Of a stretch of 45,148 nucleotides of DNA, positions 8,381 through 14,801 are shown piece by piece. Both the position numbers and the translations under genes were made by a program. Under the pieces are notes generated by a model that was not told the origin of the DNA, ran no database searches, and worked only from the letters and a program-made list of their open reading frames with translations. Positions within the stretch are counted from its first letter, which is position 1. Each line of letters begins with the position of its first letter. The stretch comes from Burkholderiaceae bacterium (GTDB lineage: Bacteria; Pseudomonadota; Gammaproteobacteria; Burkholderiales; Burkholderiaceae_C), in contig JAGOPK010000006.1 in assembly GCA_017992055.1 (NCBI GenBank), positions 1 through 45,148 on the forward strand, given 5' to 3'.

Positions 8381-8682
8381 CAGTCGCCCCTTCCTTGCGG
8401 CCAGGCACCGGGGTAGCCCGCGCGCTGGTCTTCGTGCCTGCACGCGGCGATCAGTTGCTGTTGCGCAGCAAGTTCGAAGTCGTGGAGTGGGGCCCAGAAT
8501 GAGCCACCGCGGGTACTCCAGACGATGGCGAACAGCCCGGCACCGGCCACGGCGCCAGACGGTCGCCATGGACCTCGGACGTTGGCCAGACTGAGCTGGC
8601 GCCCTGCGACAGGCCAGAAGCGCACAGGAGGCTGTTGCAGTTGGTGGCGCTCGGCGCGGCTGATGCGGTCAGTGGAGCGCAT
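8380..8682 (-). CDS. Hypothetical phage protein (100 aa)
   Basis: ATG 8682 is preferred to an in-frame GTG at 8688 because GGGAGGT sits about 5 bases before the ATG. The product has a basic N-terminus, a hydrophobic centre (about residues 37-57, perhaps one membrane segment) and a hydrophilic tail. Its stop overlaps the start of the replication protein (TGATG), and its start lies inside the end of the upstream gene by 14 bp. It therefore belongs to the same translationally coupled unit. No family recognised. Confidence 0.55.
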   Translation of the reverse strand: MRSTDRISRAERHQLQQPPVRFWPVAGRQLSLANVRGPWRPSGAVAGAGLFAIVWSTRGGSFWAPLHDFELAAQQQLIAACRHEDQRAGYPGAWPQGRGD

Positions 8683-9037
8683 GCGCACCTCCCTGGTCGA
8701 TATCTAGCCCCGCCGTCGTTGCTGCCGCCGCCTTGCGGCTGTCCGCCAGGGCCTGCAGGGCGGCCGCCTGGCCGGCGATCATCTGGGCGTGCAGTTCCAG
8801 CACCGAGGCGGGCGTCAGCTGGGCCCAAGCCACATGGTGCGTGTCGCCGTACGCGGTGAGCACGATGCCCTCGTTGGTCACGATCAGCGAGAAGCCATCA
8901 GTGCCAGCGACGAGCGGCAGCAGGTCCTGCAGTTCGAGTGGCAGGAGGGAGGCCCAGGCGAAGGGCCCGCCGCCATGAAAGCACCGGCGCCGGAACTCTT
9001 CGAAGGCGTCGCGGTTGCGGTCGATCCGTTCACTCAC
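8669..9037 (-). CDS. Hypothetical phage protein, GTG start (122 aa)
   Basis: A soluble 122-residue protein with a globular core of hydrophobic strands. The GTG at 9037 overlaps the previous stop and has GGAGGG about 8 bases upstream; the longer upstream frame is a shadow of the neighbouring genes. The C-terminal third is Ala-rich and helical. No known domain was recognised. It sits in the early/replication cluster. Confidence 0.6.
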   Translation of the reverse strand: MSERIDRNRDAFEEFRRRCFHGGGPFAWASLLPLELQDLLPLVAGTDGFSLIVTNEGIVLTAYGDTHHVAWAQLTPASVLELHAQMIAGQAAALQALADSRKAAAATTAGLDIDQGGAHALH

Positions 9038-9242
9038 AGCGGCCCTCCAGCATCGCAAGGAAGCGCTCGGCGGCTTCCATGTCGGGCAGGTCACGAGCCC
9101 GTCCCCAACGGCTGGCCAGGAGGGTGCCGTCGGCTGCCGGATCCAGCGCCCAGCCGACGAGGGCGAAGCGGGCCTGGAGAGTGGTGAAGGCCTTGGCCGC
9201 GTCCTGCCCGGTGGCGCCGGCCGGGTGATGGTGCTGCAGCAT
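9030..9242 (-). CDS. Hypothetical small phage protein (70 aa)
   Basis: Starts at ATG 9242 (MLQHHHPAGATGQ), preceded by GAGGTG about 8 bases upstream. The longer frame that begins at 9329 is antisense-like sequence out of register with the neighbouring AlpA gene and was not used. The product is a short helical protein without a recognised domain. It overlaps the next gene's start by 8 bp and begins 10 bases after the AlpA-type gene ends. Confidence 0.55.
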   Translation of the reverse strand: MLQHHHPAGATGQDAAKAFTTLQARFALVGWALDPAADGTLLASRWGRARDLPDMEAAERFLAMLEGRCE

Positions 9243-9252
9243 GAGCAGCACC

Positions 9253-9483
9253 TCAGGCGGACGGGGCGTTGCGCAAGTTCGCGTTGATGAACGCGTCCAA
9301 GTCTGCGCGGCGGTAGCGCACCTGGCCACCCACCTTCACATATGCGAGCTTCTTGCGGTTCGTCGACCGCCAGACGGACAGAGTCGATTCTGTGATCTGG
9401 AGGTACTCGGCGGCAGCAGAGGGCTTCATGAGGCCCGAAGGCGCGATGCGTTCGATGACCGAGTCGTTGGCAGCTGCGTCCAT
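9253..9483 (-). CDS. AlpA/excisionase-type helix-turn-helix protein
   Basis: A 76-residue winged-helix DNA-binding protein. Residues 19-65 match the MerR-like HTH_17 pattern used by excisionases and AlpA regulators: MKPSAAAEYLQITESTLSVW, then a wing with RYRRADLDAFI. The ribosome binding site AAAGGAA lies about 8 bases before the ATG. In a prophage with a tyrosine integrase, this is the best candidate for the directionality factor or for an early-gene regulator. It is separated from the integrase by about 2.7 kb, so a regulatory role is equally possible. Confidence 0.8.
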   Translation of the reverse strand: MDAAANDSVIERIAPSGLMKPSAAAEYLQITESTLSVWRSTNRKKLAYVKVGGQVRYRRADLDAFINANLRNAPSA

Positions 9484-9566
9484 GGCTTACGTTCCTTTCG
9501 GAAGGTTGCAATGGATGCACGTTCGCCTAGTCGCTCCATTTCTCCTGGGACGATAGGTCGCAACTT

Positions 9567-10205
9567 TTAGCCCTGACTCGCCTCTTTCTTCTCGCGTTGG
9601 ATGAGTGCCTTGAGCGCCCGCTCGGGGCCGTTCGCACCGGAATCGAATCGGCCAGGCTGTAGCACTTCGAAGCAGAAGAGCGCGATCTGGCACATCGGGG
9701 ATGCTGGCGCGCTCTGCAGCTGGATCCCCATGTGTTGCACAACCTCCCAGATCGCCGAGACCGCGCCCAGGCCGGAATCCCGTCGCCGCTGGGCCGGCAT
9801 GCCGATGGCCAACGCCGCATCGACGATCGCTGCGAGCCGTTCAGGAGCGCTCGCGATCTGCCGTACCCGCGCTGGTCCATCGTCACCGACAAAACCCGGC
9901 GCGAATGGCGCGCCGTCCCGCCGCGCCTGACCGTATGCGGCAACCGCGATCCGGCGCATTGCTCCGGTCAGCCCGGATGGAGGCGCCTCTGCCGTGGCCT
10001 GCGTCAGGAGCGAATCCAACTGCCGGCCAGGCTTGCGAGATGCGTGCTTGAATTTCTTGAGCCAGATCCGGACCTCGTCTGTGCGATCAAGCCCGTGGAG
10101 GTAGTTCGCAGCCGCAGGGAGGGCCTCCGTCTCCAACTGGTCAACTTGCTGCGAGGTCAAACCCAAGCGCAGCAGATCCTGGCGCCTCGCTTCAGCGAAT
10201 CGCAC
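9567..10205 (-). CDS. Hypothetical phage protein (212 aa), GTG start
   Basis: A helical protein starting with GTG at 10205, 3 bases after the HNH gene's stop. The N-terminal region (about 1-60) is charged and the middle (about 85-150) is Ala-rich with many predicted helices. No catalytic or DNA-binding motif is apparent. The 83-bp gap after it, before the AlpA-like gene, carries an AT-richer stretch that could hold a promoter, but no clear box was found. Confidence 0.6.
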   Translation of the reverse strand: MRFAEARRQDLLRLGLTSQQVDQLETEALPAAANYLHGLDRTDEVRIWLKKFKHASRKPGRQLDSLLTQATAEAPPSGLTGAMRRIAVAAYGQARRDGAPFAPGFVGDDGPARVRQIASAPERLAAIVDAALAIGMPAQRRRDSGLGAVSAIWEVVQHMGIQLQSAPASPMCQIALFCFEVLQPGRFDSGANGPERALKALIQREKKEASQG

Positions 10206-10208
10206 TGC

Positions 10209-10763
10209 TCAACCCTGTTCGCGCGCCGTTCGGCCTGCCTGAGTGACGAACTCCACCGCCGTCCTGTCCCCCTTGGCCAGGTTACACGGTGCACAGGCGG
10301 CCACCAGGTTGCCGATCTCGTCGGCGCCGCCCAGCGCGCGAGGCAGCATGTGCTCGACGTGCCAAATGCCGTCGAGGATGAGCGGCCGGCAGCAGTAGTG
10401 GCACTTGCCAGCGGACTTCTCGAACACGTCGCGGCGGCGGCGTGAGATCGACCGGACCCGAACAGCTGGCGCGCCGCGGTCGATCTCGGCCTCAGGCCAG
10501 AGCGCAGCTTGTGCCGCGGCCACTGCGGTTGGCTCCGAGGGCGGGCATTGCTGCAGCAGTTGCCTGATGGCCCGGCGCGCCGCCTGCAGGACCTCGGTCT
10601 TCGTGTCGGCCGTGGCCAGCACGGTGCCGGCGCGCGGATCCAGCACCATGAAGCGCACCGCATGCAGGCCGTTCGCCACGCAGGGCCGCGTGGCCAGGAC
10701 GTACCGGCCCGATCCGAAGACACCACCCAGGATCGGGCGTTGGAGTAGGCCGGGGGTGGTCAT
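10209..10763 (-). CDS. HNH endonuclease-family protein
   Basis: A 184-residue protein. C121-x2-C124 and C157-x2-C160 form a zinc-binding treble clef, and H135-V-E-H138, N152, N161 and K164 complete an HNH active-site pattern (residues about 115-170). The N-terminal 100 residues have no recognised domain. ATG 10763 is chosen because GGAGGA precedes it by about 6 bases; the longer frame from 10781 lacks this. HNH proteins near phage packaging genes help terminase cut DNA, but this one lies in the early region and could equally be a homing or defence nuclease. Confidence 0.85.
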   Translation of the reverse strand: MTTPGLLQRPILGGVFGSGRYVLATRPCVANGLHAVRFMVLDPRAGTVLATADTKTEVLQAARRAIRQLLQQCPPSEPTAVAAAQAALWPEAEIDRGAPAVRVRSISRRRRDVFEKSAGKCHYCCRPLILDGIWHVEHMLPRALGGADEIGNLVAACAPCNLAKGDRTAVEFVTQAGRTAREQG

Positions 10764-10800
10764 GGCGTGTCCTCCGGGCACGTCGAACAGAAGTTCGTTG

Positions 10801-11313
10801 TCATCGCGCGTGCTCCACCTTCACGGCGGTACCTTCTCGCACATAGCGCAGAGCCGCGTCCAACGACGCCCCGTAGTGGGAGCAGACGCGCCTGTGCAAG
10901 TTGTCGAACTCCATGCGCAGGGCGCAGATCCGCAGTGCGTCATGTGCCACTCCGGCAGCCACGAAGATGCCAGGGTGATGCAACAGGATGCCACCACATG
11001 CCTGCTCGATCTCGCTCGCCGTGCAGGCCAGAGCAGCCCCACGGAAGTCCGCAACGAACGCACCAATCAACTGGCCCGACAGCGCGCCAGACTGGCTGCG
11101 CACCTCCAGCGATACGCGCTGCGTGATTCGCGACAGCACCCCCGCCGTCAGCAAGCCGCGATAGGCAATCTTCAGCACCCCATCGCGGCAATCGACCCGG
11201 GCGCTGCCAGGCCCGGCGGTGATGACCAACACGGGTTGGCGCCTGGTTGTTCGCCTGCGCTTTCCCGCAGCTCCGCCGGCTCCAGCCGCGACTCCGTTGG
11301 TAGCCGTGCTCAT
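10801..11313 (-). CDS. Hypothetical phage protein (170 aa)
   Basis: A protein with a basic, low-complexity N-terminus (residues 15-27, Lys/Arg-rich) followed by an alpha/beta core with many Val/Ile strands. GGAGG precedes the ATG at a normal distance and the start overlaps the stop of the 22-codon frame upstream by 4 bp. The gene ends 37 bp before the HNH gene. Function not recognised. Confidence 0.6.
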   Translation of the reverse strand: MSTATNGVAAGAGGAAGKRRRTTRRQPVLVITAGPGSARVDCRDGVLKIAYRGLLTAGVLSRITQRVSLEVRSQSGALSGQLIGAFVADFRGAALACTASEIEQACGGILLHHPGIFVAAGVAHDALRICALRMEFDNLHRRVCSHYGASLDAALRYVREGTAVKVEHAR

Positions 11314-11378
11314 GCCTTGGCCTCCGACGGCAGATTGCCGAAGTCCTCGGCCGCCGTCTGCACAGCTTCATTGGCCAT
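11310..11378 (-). CDS. Very short coupled frame (22 aa)
   Basis: A 22-codon frame with an ATG at 11378 and GGAGGTG about 5 bases upstream. Its first bases overlap the stop of the S24-like gene and its stop overlaps the next ATG by 4 bp. That linkage to both neighbours argues that it is translated, at least as a coupling peptide. The acidic product (starting MANEAVQTAAED) has no recognised function. Confidence 0.45.
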   Translation of the reverse strand: MANEAVQTAAEDFGNLPSEAKA

Positions 11379-11817
11379 GAGACACCTCCGTCCCCGGCAG
11401 GACACCGACCAGCACTGCGATCACCCAGCAGCGCTCCTCGCTCGACAAGACAGGCTCGTACTCAGGGTTCAGAGCGCAGCCTGCCCATTGCCCGTCCGAA
11501 AGCGGCTCGAACTGGCGGATTTCGGGGCCGAAGTCCGTGCTGATCAGCACGCAGGAGCCAGGCTCCGGCTTGGTCAGCGTGCAGAACACAGCGTAGTCGC
11601 CGAGTGACAGCATGGGCTCCATCCCAGCATCCTTGACCGGCAATCGGAACTGCGCAGGCAGTGTGCCGGGCGGGTGCGGCTTGTGGCAGCCCATCAAGAA
11701 CCCACCCTTCGGTGCCGGCCCGCGCGGTGGGCGAATCGGAATGAATGGGAGCTCCCGGACGGGGCGCGCCTTCGCGGCGTCCATCCCGCCAGAGCTGAGA
11801 GAATTTGCAGCAGCCAT
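11368..11817 (-). CDS. S24/LexA-like C-terminal domain protein lacking the catalytic pair
   Basis: A 149-residue protein whose residues 55-140 follow the S24 (LexA/CI C-terminal) fold: a strand, then D63-A-G-M-E-P-M-L-S-L-G-D (active peptidases have S-M-E-P), then VLIST and a hydrophobic C-terminal strand AVLVGVLP. The nucleophile Ser is Gly65, and the region that should carry the catalytic Lys reads EIRQFE (100-104, Arg instead of Lys). There is no helix-turn-helix. The ribosome binding site GGAGGTG is strong. It may be a non-cleaving partner or decoy of a repressor, or a repressor remnant. The fold assignment is moderately secure; the loss of activity is inferred. Confidence 0.65.
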   Translation of the reverse strand: MAAANSLSSGGMDAAKARPVRELPFIPIRPPRGPAPKGGFLMGCHKPHPPGTLPAQFRLPVKDAGMEPMLSLGDYAVFCTLTKPEPGSCVLISTDFGPEIRQFEPLSDGQWAGCALNPEYEPVLSSEERCWVIAVLVGVLPGTEVSHGQ

Positions 11818-11915
11818 GATTCACCTCCAATCAGGTGGGTTGTGGTCAGGCCGGGCCCAGGGCTCCTACCCCCTGTGCTCGGCCGCCTTGCCTCAGAGCC
11901 GCTGAGGCGCCGGGG

Positions 11916-12104
11916 TTACTCCGTCGGCTCCCTGGCCTTGTCGATGCGTGCGCGGACCCACACGGCACCGCCCAGCCGGCCCAGCTTGGCCTTCTGATCG
12001 GCGGTCATCTTGATCGTCACCGGCACGGTGTCTTGACCCTTCTGCAGAGGCTTTCGTCCCTGGCCTCGACCGGCTCCGCCGTGCTTCGGTTGCTCACTTG
12101 ACAT
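11916..12104 (-). CDS. Small basic GGARGAGRK-type prophage protein
   Basis: A 62-residue protein with the KHGGAGRGQGRKP block (residues about 6-18) and a C-terminal KLGRLGGAVWVRARID segment. These mark a widespread family of short, probably DNA-binding proteins beside integrases and in prophages. ATG 12104 is preferred to an in-frame TTG at 12128. AAGGG lies rather far upstream, so the start is not certain. It follows the integrase in the same direction. Its role may be repression or antirepression near the attachment site. Confidence 0.65.
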   Translation of the reverse strand: MSSEQPKHGGAGRGQGRKPLQKGQDTVPVTIKMTADQKAKLGRLGGAVWVRARIDKAREPTE

Positions 12105-12135
12105 TTTGAAATGGTATTCCCTTATCAAATGAGAA

Positions 12136-13554
12136 TCAAGGCTTTGAGCGACCCGATCGCCCAGGCTTCATCAGACCAGTTGAGCCCTCGTCGGCGCGAG
12201 TGGCAGGGAACTGCAGCACCTTTGCGACCTCCTTTGCGCCGGCCGCCTCGAGCATGGCGGAGGCTGCTAGATTGACTGACTGCCGGATCGGATCCAAGTC
12301 GAGCCGGGCATAGATGGCGGTGGCTTGCTGGCTCTTGTGGTTCAGGCTCTTGCCGATCAGCACCAGAGAGGCGCCGGTGCGGGCCAACCAGCTGCCCAGC
12401 GTTCGGCGCAGATCGTGGATGCGCAGATCGTCGAGGTTGGCGCGCTTCAAGATGCGCGTCCACCCCGAGTGCGGCTCAGTCATGTGACCTGACTTGCTTC
12501 GGCTGGATTCAAAGACCCACTCGCCCTTGTGCTTCTCGGCCCGCGCCTTGAGCAACTCGACCAGTTCGGGCGTGAGTGTGATCGTCTGTGGCTGACCGTT
12601 CTTCATCAGCTCTCCTGAGACGCGCCACTCGCCCCGCTTTAGGCTCAGCTCGTCCCAGCGCATGGCGATGACGTTGGACCGGCGTGCACCGGTCAGCACC
12701 GCGCACAGCACGAAGTCGCGGATGTCCTCGTTGGGTTCTTCGGCCAGCGCCTGGAAGAACGGGCCCAGTTCGTCCGGCTGGATGAACCGTTCTCGCTCGA
12801 CCTCTGCAAACAGTTCGTGGCGTGCCGCAGGGTTCACGCCGGTGAAGATGGCGCGCTTGGGCTCGCCGGCCCAGTTGTACATGGCGCGCAGCGTCTCAAC
12901 AGCCCGGTTTGCCGAGGTCTGTCCCGTGACCCGCGGCGGCACCAGTGGCGTGGCAGGCCGTGGCTTCGGATCCGGTCCATGGCGACGCACGGTCTGGCGC
13001 GCGGCAACCTGCGCGCGCCGCGCTGCTGCAGCTTCTCGCTTCGCTCTGGACTCCTGTTCTCGGCGGGCCACGATTTGGGCGGGGAGGGCGCGGTGCCACC
13101 GCTCGACATCCAGACCCGTCACATCCGACAGGCGGCGGGTGCCAAAGGCGGGCTGGATCAGCGCTTCCCAGCGGCGCTCGATCTCGTCGACGCTCTTGCG
13201 ATCGCGCGCGGTCAACGACTCCTTGTAGAGCTTGAACAGCTCTGCGACGGACATCTCGCCGCGTCGTTGCCGGGATGCCGCCGCCGCACTGGTTCCGCCG
13301 GCCAACTCGCCGGCCAGGACAGTGGCCTTGCGCCTGGCCTCGTCGGGCTTCACCGTGGGGAACTTGCCGAACGTGACACGTTCGACCCGGGCGGCGCCCT
13401 TGGCGCGGCCGACGAACGAGAACGTCTTGATGCCGCTCGCCGTCACGCGCAGGTAGAGCCCAGGCGTCTTGCTGTCCTTGAACTCCAGCCGACCCTCGGC
13501 CGGCGGCTTGATCGCCTCGATGGTCCTGATCGTGAAGTCGATGATCTCCGCCAC
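12136..13554 (-). CDS. int: Tyrosine-family site-specific integrase (P4-like)
   Basis: A 472-residue recombinase that inserts and excises the element at the tRNA-Pro site. Residues 7-95 form the DUF4102/arm-binding N-terminal domain and about 100-230 the core-binding region, interrupted by an Arg/Ala-rich insertion at about 160-200. Residues 255-435 form the catalytic domain with R291 (TGARRSN), K318, H380-x2-R383 (HDLRR), H406 (LNHKS) and nucleophile Y415 (AIYARLD). Translation begins at GTG 13554. It lies 136 bp from the 49-bp tRNA-derived att copy, reading away from it. All catalytic residues are present, so it looks functional. Confidence 0.93.
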   Translation of the reverse strand: MAEIIDFTIRTIEAIKPPAEGRLEFKDSKTPGLYLRVTASGIKTFSFVGRAKGAARVERVTFGKFPTVKPDEARRKATVLAGELAGGTSAAAASRQRRGEMSVAELFKLYKESLTARDRKSVDEIERRWEALIQPAFGTRRLSDVTGLDVERWHRALPAQIVARREQESRAKREAAAARRAQVAARQTVRRHGPDPKPRPATPLVPPRVTGQTSANRAVETLRAMYNWAGEPKRAIFTGVNPAARHELFAEVERERFIQPDELGPFFQALAEEPNEDIRDFVLCAVLTGARRSNVIAMRWDELSLKRGEWRVSGELMKNGQPQTITLTPELVELLKARAEKHKGEWVFESSRSKSGHMTEPHSGWTRILKRANLDDLRIHDLRRTLGSWLARTGASLVLIGKSLNHKSQQATAIYARLDLDPIRQSVNLAASAMLEAAGAKEVAKVLQFPATRADEGSTGLMKPGRSGRSKP

Positions 13555-13563
13555 AGCGTGCCC

Positions 13564-13583
13564 CGGGGTAACGTCGGGGTAAC
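13564..13583. repeat. 11-bp-period direct repeat at the integrase start
   Basis: CGGGGTAAC occurs at 13564-13572 and again at 13575-13583, one helical turn apart, immediately upstream of the integrase GTG. The period suggests binding of one protein to one face of DNA, perhaps the integrase N-terminal domain or an autoregulator. This is a pattern-based inference. Confidence 0.6.
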
Positions 13584-13598
13584 AGAATAGCGGAAAAC

Positions 13599-13679
13599 TC
13601 CGAAAAGATCCGTAGTCTCCAGAGTGTCTTTAGATCAACAACTTAGGAAGAAATAAAGGTTCCGAAAAGTCTGGAAGTG
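13599..13679. repeat. Direct repeats between integrase and attachment site
   Basis: TCCGAAAAG occurs at 13599-13607 and at 13671-13679 in an AT-richer stretch between the integrase start and the tRNA-derived core. Their position and spacing fit arm-type integrase or excisionase sites. No gene is present between 13555 and 13689. Confidence 0.4.
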
Positions 13680-13689
13680 GCTTGGCTTG

Positions 13690-13738
13690 CTGCTTTGGGA
13701 GCAGAGGGTCGCACGTTCGAATCGTGTCGCCCCGACCA
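13690..13738 (+). other. Attachment site: 3' fragment of tRNA-Pro(TGG)
   Basis: These 49 bases match the 3' part of a tRNA-Pro(TGG), from the anticodon stem (CTGCTTTGGGAGCAG) through the T-arm GTTCGAATC to the encoded CCA end. The 5' half of the tRNA is absent: the sequence upstream does not form an acceptor or D stem. This is what remains on the distal side when an element integrates at a tRNA 3' end and restores the tRNA on the other side. The intact tRNA-Pro should lie beyond the left edge of the window. Confidence 0.85.
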
Positions 13739-13754
13739 CTTTGAGCACCGGTTG

Positions 13755-13790
13755 ACGGGCTGATGGCTGTTTGCCTTCGGCCCGTTTTCC
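13755..13790 (+). terminator. Probable terminator behind the tRNA-Pro fragment
   Basis: ACGGGC (13755-13760) pairs with GCCCGT (13780-13785) across a 19-base loop and is followed by TTTT. It probably ended the original tRNA-Pro transcript in the uninterrupted host chromosome. Confidence 0.45.
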
Positions 13791-13827
13791 ATTGGGCGCT
13801 GGCATTGGCATGGCCGAGCCTGTCCGC

Positions 13828-13904
13828 TGGCCTGCCCGGAGGGACTCGAACCCCCGACCTGCTGCTTAGAAGGCAGCTGCTCTATCCAGTTGAGCTACGG
13901 GCAG
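13828..13904 (-). tRNA. tRNA-Arg (anticodon TCT)
   Basis: On the minus strand the sequence folds as a full cloverleaf. The acceptor CTGCCCG pairs with CGGGCAG, the D-stem begins with GCTC, and the anticodon arm has loop CTTCTAA (anticodon TCT). The T-arm has GTTCGAGTC and the 3' CCA is encoded (13828-13830). It reads AGA codons, rare in such a GC-rich genome. It faces the prophage end but is intact. Confidence 0.95.
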
Positions 13905-14000
13905 ATCGCGCCAGACGTCAGAGCCGCCCGGCGTGAAGGCTGCGCATTCTAGGAGCCCGCGGCGCGGCCGGCCGCGGGCGGGCGCCGGCTACAGTGCTGC

Positions 14001-14801
14001 ATGTCCCCGATCGCGCCTGCAGCACCGGCGTCGCCCCTTCTGCCCCCTGTTGCGCCCACCCGCGCCGACCGCCTGGATGCGCTGCGCGGCCTGGCCATCG
14101 TGTGGATGGTGGGCTTTCATTTCGCCTTCGACCTGAACCACCTGGGCTGGCTGGAGCCACGCCAGGACTTCTACCGCGATGCGCTGTGGACCGGCCAGCG
14201 CACGGCCATCGTCAGCCTGTTCCTGCTGTGCGCCGGCCTGGGCCAGGCGCTGGCCCTGGCGGCGGGCCAGGGCTGGCCGCGCTTCTGGCGCCGCTGGGCC
14301 CAGGTGGCTGTCTGCGCGCTGCTGGTTTCGGCCGGCTCGGCGCTGATGTTTCCGCGCAGCTGGATCAGTTTTGGCGTGCTGCACGGCATGGCGGTGATGC
14401 TGATCGTCACCCGCGGCCTGGCCGTGGCCGGCCTGCCTGGCGTCTGGCTGTGGCCGCTGGGCGCGCTGGCCCTGGTGGCGCCCTGGCTGTGGCAGCACCC
14501 GTGGTTCGACCACCGCGCCAGCAACTGGATCGGCCTGGTCACGCACAAGCCCGTCACCGAGGACTATGTGCCGGTGCTGCCCTGGCTGGGCCTGATGCTG
14601 TGGGGCCAGGCCGCCGGCCAGTGGCTGCTGGCGCGGCGTGCGCACTGGCTGGCCGCGCCCCTGCCTGCGGCGCTGGCCGGCGCCGGTCGCGGCCTGGCCT
14701 GGCTGGGGCGCCGCCCGCTGACGGTCTACATGCTGCACCAGCCGCTGCTGATCGGCGGCCTGATGGCGCTGGGCTGGCTGCTGCAGCGGGGGGCGCGATG
14801 A
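14001..14801 (+). CDS. DUF1624-type membrane acyltransferase-like protein
   Basis: A 266-residue inner-membrane protein with about seven hydrophobic segments. The N-terminal RLDALRGLAIVWMVGFHFAF (from about residue 22) is the signature of the heparan-alpha-glucosaminide N-acetyltransferase-like/DUF1624 family, whose conserved His in the first helix is present. Such proteins are thought to acylate periplasmic or membrane glycans, but bacterial substrates are unknown. Its stop overlaps the ATG of the next gene by 4 bp. Confidence 0.8.
   Translation: MSPIAPAAPASPLLPPVAPTRADRLDALRGLAIVWMVGFHFAFDLNHLGWLEPRQDFYRDALWTGQRTAIVSLFLLCAGLGQALALAAGQGWPRFWRRWAQVAVCALLVSAGSALMFPRSWISFGVLHGMAVMLIVTRGLAVAGLPGVWLWPLGALALVAPWLWQHPWFDHRASNWIGLVTHKPVTEDYVPVLPWLGLMLWGQAAGQWLLARRAHWLAAPLPAALAGAGRGLAWLGRRPLTVYMLHQPLLIGGLMALGWLLQRGAR

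Larger units (their letters stand above)
1..13738. mobile_element. Prophage or prophage-derived element, right-hand part
   Basis: Almost all genes from the left edge to the integrase lie on the minus strand in overlapping phage-like order: integrase, small regulators, HNH protein, AlpA-like protein, replication initiator, DnaB helicase, small terminase, virion-type proteins. The right boundary is a 49-bp copy of the 3' end of tRNA-Pro(TGG), a classic integrase target. The left boundary is outside the window. Head genes and the large terminase are not seen where expected, so this could be a deleted prophage or a packaging satellite. Confidence 0.85.

Noticed and set aside
13994-14797. N-terminal extension of the receiver/TPR gene through the DUF1624 gene
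   Set aside because: The extended part is the out-of-frame reading of the membrane protein gene; the receiver domain begins at ATG 14798 with a 4-bp overlap.
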